A stretch of 9,694 nt of DNA from an uncultured Rothia sp. (GTDB taxonomy: Bacteria; Actinomycetota; Actinomycetes; Actinomycetales; Micrococcaceae): contig CALGXU010000451.1 in assembly GCA_937935205.1 (NCBI GenBank), positions 1 to 9,694 of the forward strand. Direction: 5' to 3'. Every line of letters starts with the position of its first letter. The stretch's first letter is position 1. The position numbers were made by a program, and so were the translations under genes. Positions 7,204 to 9,694 of this stretch are shown here, one piece after another. The notes under the pieces were generated by a model. That model made no database searches and was not told the origin of the DNA. It worked only from the letters and a program-made list of their open reading frames with translations.

Positions 7204-7259
7204 GTACACCTCGCCGGTGTTCCTTCCCGAAAGGGGAGGGGCACCGGCGATTGGTGTAT
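7204..7259 (+). terminator. Long hairpin with GAAA tetraloop, likely end of the atp operon mRNA
   Basis: An 18-bp stem (7211-7228 with 7233-7250, three G-U pairs) is closed by the very stable loop C(GAAA)G at 7228-7233. Past a 2-nt bulge (7251-7252), six Watson-Crick pairs and one G-U pair (7204-7210 with 7253-7259) extend it to about 25 bp. There is no T-run downstream, which is common for actinobacterial terminators. It most likely ends or protects the atp operon transcript. Both strands can form it, so it could also act on transcripts coming from nucS. Confidence 0.6.
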
Positions 7260-7293
7260 CCGGGGTAGGTCGTGTGCACAGAAGAGCACGCGC

Positions 7294-7327
7294 AGAACGA
7301 CAGCGTGCATAGAACGACAGCGTGCAT
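7294..7327. repeat. Perfect 17-bp tandem duplication
   Basis: The unit AGAACGACAGCGTGCAT occurs twice head to tail, at 7294-7310 and 7311-7327, with no mismatch. It lies between the two hairpins of the atpC-nucS gap and is not part of a gene that I can support. The unit has no inverted symmetry that would suggest a protein site. Confidence 0.85.
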
Positions 7328-7332
7328 ATGAA

Positions 7333-7365
7333 AGGGGCGCCTCCCGTGGTTTGGGAGGCGCCCCT
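7333..7365. terminator. 13-bp perfect hairpin between convergent atpC and nucS
   Basis: AGGGGCGCCTCCC (7333-7345) pairs perfectly with GGGAGGCGCCCCT (7353-7365) around the 7-nt loop GTGGTTT. On the minus strand the stem is followed by TTT then CATATG, so it works best as the nucS terminator, 50 nt after the nucS stop. On the plus strand no T-run follows. Its place between convergent genes suggests a bidirectional terminator. Confidence 0.7.
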
Positions 7366-7398
7366 CAAGCTATGTGTAGCCGCCTAGCTAGAGCCGTT

Positions 7399-7432
7399 TA
7401 GAACAGGTGGTCAGCTAGAACAGGCGGTCAGC
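7399..7432. repeat. 17-bp tandem duplication over the 3' end of nucS
   Basis: TAGAACAGGTGGTCAGC (7399-7415) is followed at once by TAGAACAGGCGGTCAGC (7416-7432), one mismatch in 17. On the minus strand the right copy encodes the last nucS residues ADRLF plus the first two bases of the stop. The left copy supplies the third base of the stop and repeats the sequence beyond it. Since 17 is not a multiple of three, the second copy is out of frame. Confidence 0.85.
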
Positions 7433-8128
7433 CGAGTCGTCCACGCCGCGCATCGCGTCGTAGTCCAGGCTCACGCAGCGGATACCGCGGTCCTCAGCCA
7501 GGGTGCGAGCCTGCGGCTTAATCGTCTGCGCCGCAAACACGCCGCGCACCGGTGCCAGCAGCGGGTCGCGGTTGAGCAACTCCAGGTAACGGGTCAGCTG
7601 CTCCACACCGTCAATATCGCCCACACGCTTGAGCTCAACCGCCACGGAGACGCCGTGCGCATCCTTCGCCATGATGTCTACCGGGCCGATAGCGGTCGGG
7701 TACTCGCGGCGCACCAGCGAATAGCCCTCACCGAGAGTGTGGATCTGCTCGGCCAGCAGACGCTGCAGATCAGCCTCCACACCGTCCTTAATGAGGCCGG
7801 GGTCAACACCCAGGTCGGTGGTGTACTCGTGCTCAATCTTGTAGATACGAATCATGAGGCGGTCATCGCTCTTAGCCGCCTGCACGGTCCACAGCTGCTG
7901 AACATCGGATTCCAGGTCCTCACGGATACTCTGCGGAACGTCCTCACGCTCAGCCACCAGCAGGGAGCAGGGAGGGCTCATCCAGTTCAGGGGCTTGTAG
8001 GAACCGCCGTCGGAGTGAATGAGGACGGAGCCGTCATTCTTGACCATCAGCAGGCGGGTAGCGCGGGGCAGGTGGGCGCGGAGGCGGCCCTCATAATCTA
8101 CGGAGCATTCAGCAATGACAATACGCAT
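7415..8128 (-). CDS. nucS: Mismatch-specific endonuclease NucS/EndoMS
   Basis: NucS cuts both strands at DNA mismatches and is the core of the MutS/MutL-independent mismatch repair pathway of Actinobacteria and some archaea. The 237-residue protein has an N-terminal DNA-binding/dimerisation domain (about 1-110) and a C-terminal restriction-like nuclease domain (about 130-225). The active site reads GPVDIMAKD with Asp151, then VAVELKR with Glu165 and Lys167, followed by Gln177 and Tyr181, as in the family. The tail ends DRLF, consistent with a C-terminal clamp-binding motif; that is inference. The ATG at 8126-8128 (minus strand) has no clear ribosome binding site but a TAGAGT -10 box 6 nt upstream, so the mRNA is probably leaderless. 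It is convergent with atpC. The last codons are duplicated in tandem. Confidence 0.95.
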   Translation of the reverse strand: MRIVIAECSVDYEGRLRAHLPRATRLLMVKNDGSVLIHSDGGSYKPLNWMSPPCSLLVAEREDVPQSIREDLESDVQQLWTVQAAKSDDRLMIRIYKIEHEYTTDLGVDPGLIKDGVEADLQRLLAEQIHTLGEGYSLVRREYPTAIGPVDIMAKDAHGVSVAVELKRVGDIDGVEQLTRYLELLNRDPLLAPVRGVFAAQTIKPQARTLAEDRGIRCVSLDYDAMRGVDDSADRLF

Positions 8129-8134
8129 CCGTCC

Positions 8135-8140
8135 ACTCTA
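8135..8140 (-). promoter_or_regulatory. Predicted -10 box of leaderless nucS
   Basis: Read on the minus strand, TAGAGT fits the actinobacterial TANNNT -10 consensus and ends 6 nt before the nucS ATG, so transcription would start at or next to the start codon. No TTGACA-like -35 is visible at 17-18 nt upstream. The box lies inside a duplicated 11-bp unit. Confidence 0.45.
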
Positions 8141-8169
8141 GCAGGTACGAGTGCTCGGCTCTAGCAGGT
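8136..8169. repeat. 11-bp direct repeat at the nucS promoter
   Basis: CTCTAGCAGGT occurs at 8136-8146 and 8159-8169, a period of 23 bp. The first copy contains most of the predicted nucS -10 box; the second gives TAGAGC on the minus strand and so loses the last T of the box. Confidence 0.6.
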
Positions 8170-8360
8170 GAGGGTATGAGCTAGGGAACCTGAGTTTGAT
8201 ACAGGTCGCGGTACGGGGCACAGTAGGGGGGCGCGGTATAGAGCGGGGGAGCGCCGCCTCAGCGCGAGGAAGAGCTCAGGACAAAGAAGAGCACAGCGTG
8301 AGGAAGAGCGCAGAGCGAACAGCGGCAGGGCCGGTAGGTAGAGATAGCTGAGCGGCGCGG
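8170..8360. other. Repeat-rich spacer between nucS and the small zinc-motif gene
   Basis: No credible gene is present. The segment is purine-rich on the + strand. It has an imperfect direct repeat (AGCGCGAGGAAGAGCT at 8261-8276 and AGCGTGAGGAAGAGCG at 8295-8310; 14 of 16 match, period 34) and three copies of CGCGGTA (8207-8213, 8232-8238, 8356-8362), the last of which runs into the -10 box of the next gene. The 10-mer AGAAGAGCAC at 8285-8294 also occurs at 7280-7289 on the other side of nucS. Confidence 0.5.
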
Positions 8361-8366
8361 TAGAAT
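8361..8366 (+). promoter_or_regulatory. Predicted -10 box of a leaderless gene
   Basis: TAGAAT matches TANNNT and lies 7 nt before the ATG at 8374, the distance expected when transcription starts at the start codon. There is no purine-rich ribosome binding site at a normal spacing (only AGGG, 8367-8370, 3 nt from the ATG). The -35 region is unremarkable. Confidence 0.5.
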
Positions 8367-8373
8367 AGGGCTC

Positions 8374-8700
8374 ATGGCACGTAAGAATCATCCCGGCAGG
8401 CGAGCATCCGGCACCACCAGCGATAAGTGGCACCGTCAAGCACCCGCAGGGCGTGATATCAGCAGGATCCTCGACCCTGCACCCCGATTGGAACGTGACC
8501 GATACGGTGACTGGCTGGTGCAATACATCCCCGCCGTCAACGCCCAAAAAACCTACACCTGCCCCGAATGCTACCGCCCGATTCCGCCCAGAACAGCGCA
8601 TCTGGTGGTGTGGCAAGAAAGCCACACGATGGGCCGTAGCCGCGCGATTGATGAGCGCAGGCACTGGCATCAGCATTGCTGGCGCATCCGCCGCAAATAG
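8374..8700 (+). CDS. Small conserved actinobacterial protein with CxxC and HxxC zinc-type motif
   Basis: The protein has 108 residues and is strongly basic. The first 40 residues are rich in Arg, His and Pro and look disordered. The second half is compact: DWLVQYIPAVNAQKTYTCPEC (46-66) followed by His76 and the end RRHWHQHCW (95-103). Cys63, Cys66, His99 and Cys102, perhaps with His76, His97 or His101, could hold one zinc. The arrangement recalls a zinc ribbon or a reduced HNH fold, but the catalytic HNH residues cannot be assigned. Related short proteins occur near nucS in Actinobacteria and are often labelled ATP/GTP-binding, a label I see no P-loop to support. It is divergent from nucS and 101 nt before the hydrolase gene. 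Function unknown. Confidence 0.8.
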   Translation: MARKNHPGRRASGTTSDKWHRQAPAGRDISRILDPAPRLERDRYGDWLVQYIPAVNAQKTYTCPECYRPIPPRTAHLVVWQESHTMGRSRAIDERRHWHQHCWRIRRK

Positions 8701-8724
8701 GCTGAACATCGCACATAAGGTGCA

Positions 8725-8778
8725 GCCTAAGACTATATTTCGACCAAGACTACATTCTCGACCAAGACCACATTCTCG
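8725..8778. repeat. Three tandem 18-bp units upstream of the hydrolase gene
   Basis: ACCAAGACTACATTCTCG (8743-8760) and ACCAAGACCACATTCTCG (8761-8778) differ at one base, and a more diverged unit (8725-8742) precedes them. The units carry TATATT (8734-8739), TACATT (8751-8756) and CACATT (8769-8774), of which the first two fit a -10 box. They may form the promoter of the hydrolase gene, although no -35 match is seen. Confidence 0.75.
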
Positions 8779-8801
8779 AATCCATTTCTTGAAGGAACGC
8801 A

Positions 8802-9620
8802 ATGAGCAACACCGCCGATATTACCTGCGAGCAGGAATTCGATCCCGCCCGCTACGTCTTCAGCACCGCCGCTGAACCCCCCCCCATTAGGGCACGTACC
8901 GTCCTGCCGGCACGCCGCGAGAACTTCACCGTCACCACCGCGGACGGCAAGCGCCTCGTCGGTGAACTCGCCCTGCCCGAAGGCGACATCAAGGCAACCC
9001 TGGTGACCTTCCACCCGCTGCCCACCCACGGCGGCTACATGGACTCGCACGTGTACAAGAAGGCGTCCTTCCGCCTGCCGGCGCTGTCGAACATTGCGGT
9101 GCTGCGTTTCAACACTCGCGGTACCTCCTCGATTCGCGGCACCAGCGAAGGCGTCTTTGACGGTGGCTTTGCCGAGAAGAAAGACTTCGACGCAATCCTG
9201 AAGTTCGTACGCGAGCGCGCCCTGCCGAACCCCTGGCTCATCGGCTGGTCCTTCGGCACCGAGCTGGTGCTCAAGTACGCACCCGAATACGCGAACGAGT
9301 TCACCGGCGCTATTCTGCTCTCCCCGCCGCTGCACCGCGTGCACCCGGCGGAGCTGGACGAGTGGAACAAAATCTCGAACCCGCTGTACGCGCTGGTGCC
9401 CGAGCACGACGACTACCTGCAGCCTCCGGCGGCGCGTGAGCGTTTCGCGGCTGTACCGCGCACTCAGGTGATTCCCTTTGAGGGTTGCAAGCACCTGTGG
9501 GTGGGCGAGAAGTCCGTGCAGCAGGTCCTAAACACTGTGGTCAGCATCGTGACCGGTGTACCCACCGAACTGCCCACCGAGTACAGCGGCCCGGTGGCAG
9601 AAGAGATCACTGAGCTCTAA
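8802..9620 (+). CDS. Alpha/beta hydrolase fold protein
   Basis: The 272-residue protein has the layout of a serine hydrolase of the alpha/beta fold. It has a beta strand and oxyanion segment LVTFHPLPTHGG (67-78), the nucleophile elbow GWSFG (148-152) with Ser150, a likely acid at Asp203 or Asp204 in VPEHDDYLQPP, and the catalytic His231 in GCKHLW. The segment LRFNTRGTSSIRGTS (101-115) follows strand 4, as in the family of small cytoplasmic hydrolases related to dienelactone hydrolase. The first 40 residues are an unusual extension with no signal peptide, and codons 26-28 are a run of nine C. The ribosome binding site GAAGGAA (8791-8797) is about 5 nt before the ATG. The substrate cannot be told from sequence. 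It may be cotranscribed with the zinc-motif gene. Confidence 0.88.
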   Translation: MSNTADITCEQEFDPARYVFSTAAEPPPIRARTVLPARRENFTVTTADGKRLVGELALPEGDIKATLVTFHPLPTHGGYMDSHVYKKASFRLPALSNIAVLRFNTRGTSSIRGTSEGVFDGGFAEKKDFDAILKFVRERALPNPWLIGWSFGTELVLKYAPEYANEFTGAILLSPPLHRVHPAELDEWNKISNPLYALVPEHDDYLQPPAARERFAAVPRTQVIPFEGCKHLWVGEKSVQQVLNTVVSIVTGVPTELPTEYSGPVAEEITEL

Positions 9621-9627
9621 AGGTTCG

Positions 9628-9665
9628 GCATAAAACACTGCATAAAAATACTGCGTAAAAATATT
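9628..9665. repeat. Three tandem AT-rich 13-bp units after the hydrolase gene
   Basis: GCATAAAACACT (9628-9639), GCATAAAAATACT (9640-9652) and GCGTAAAAATATT (9653-9665) lie head to tail. The stretch is much more AT-rich than its surroundings. Confidence 0.75.
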
Positions 9666-9677
9666 GAGGCGGCGGCT

Positions 9678-9694
9678 TTGGATAGAACATCCAA
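9678..9694 (+). terminator. Left part of a hairpin cut by the window end
   Basis: TTGGAT (9678-9683) pairs with ATCCAA (9689-9694) around AGAAC. The upstream arm continues GGCGGCT, so the stem probably extends beyond the window. A terminator for the hydrolase gene is likely. Confidence 0.4.

Noticed and set aside
6874..7368. Minus-strand frame of 164 codons in the atpC-nucS gap
   Set aside because: It spans the long hairpin and the duplication and is antisense to atpC; composition is not protein-like.
7171..7414. CRISPR array or mobile element end suggested by repeats and hairpins
   Set aside because: The repeats are only two copies without spacers, and there is no transposase, terminal inverted repeat or target duplication.
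8161..8802. Minus-strand frame of 213 codons over the zinc-motif gene
   Set aside because: It covers a gene with a better start and a conserved-looking Cys/His motif, and its own product is low-complexity with no domain.
8453..8875. Plus-strand frame of 140 codons overlapping the zinc-motif and hydrolase genes
   Set aside because: It runs through the tandem repeats and the hydrolase start in another frame; no family features.

Overview
The window is GC-rich DNA from an actinobacterium. The protein sequences, the AtpE/AtpF/AtpH architecture (b and delta not fused, unlike mycobacteria) and a NucS mismatch endonuclease all fit Micrococcaceae. I think a Rothia-like organism is most likely, from general familiarity rather than a search.

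Bases 1 to 7170 hold most of an F1Fo ATP synthase operon on the + strand, in the usual actinobacterial order: atpB (a), atpE (c), atpF (b), atpH (delta), atpA (alpha), atpG (gamma), atpD (beta), atpC (epsilon). All eight genes look intact, and all key catalytic and proton-path residues that I can place are present. The operon promoter and atpI, if present, lie upstream of the window. Junctions are either tight (atpF/atpH overlap by 1 nt, atpD/atpC are 2 nt apart) or separated by leaders that can fold: upstream of atpE, atpA and atpG there is a GC-rich hairpin just before the ribosome binding site. The epsilon subunit is very short (85 residues, no C-terminal helices), while alpha carries an actinobacterial-type C-terminal tail.

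Bases 7171 to 7414 separate atpC from the convergent gene nucS and hold three hairpins: a small one just after the atpC stop, a long one of about 24 bp closed by a GAAA tetraloop, and a perfect 13-bp stem. nucS (minus strand, 8128 to 7415) encodes the non-canonical mismatch repair endonuclease. Divergent from it is a small zinc-motif protein (8374 to 8700). Both of these genes have a TANNNT -10 box 6 to 7 nt before their start codon and look leaderless. An alpha/beta hydrolase (8802 to 9620) closes the window, followed by an AT-rich repeat and half of an apparent terminator hairpin cut by the window edge.

The most unusual signal is in the non-coding DNA after atpC. Almost every gap there carries a short tandem or near-tandem duplication (units of 11 to 34 bp, including two of 17 bp). 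One of them duplicates the last codons of nucS. Together with a run of nine C inside the hydrolase gene, these look like products of replication slippage around a mismatch repair locus. I found no mobile element, CRISPR array, rRNA or tRNA, and no evidence for a wholly new multi-gene system.
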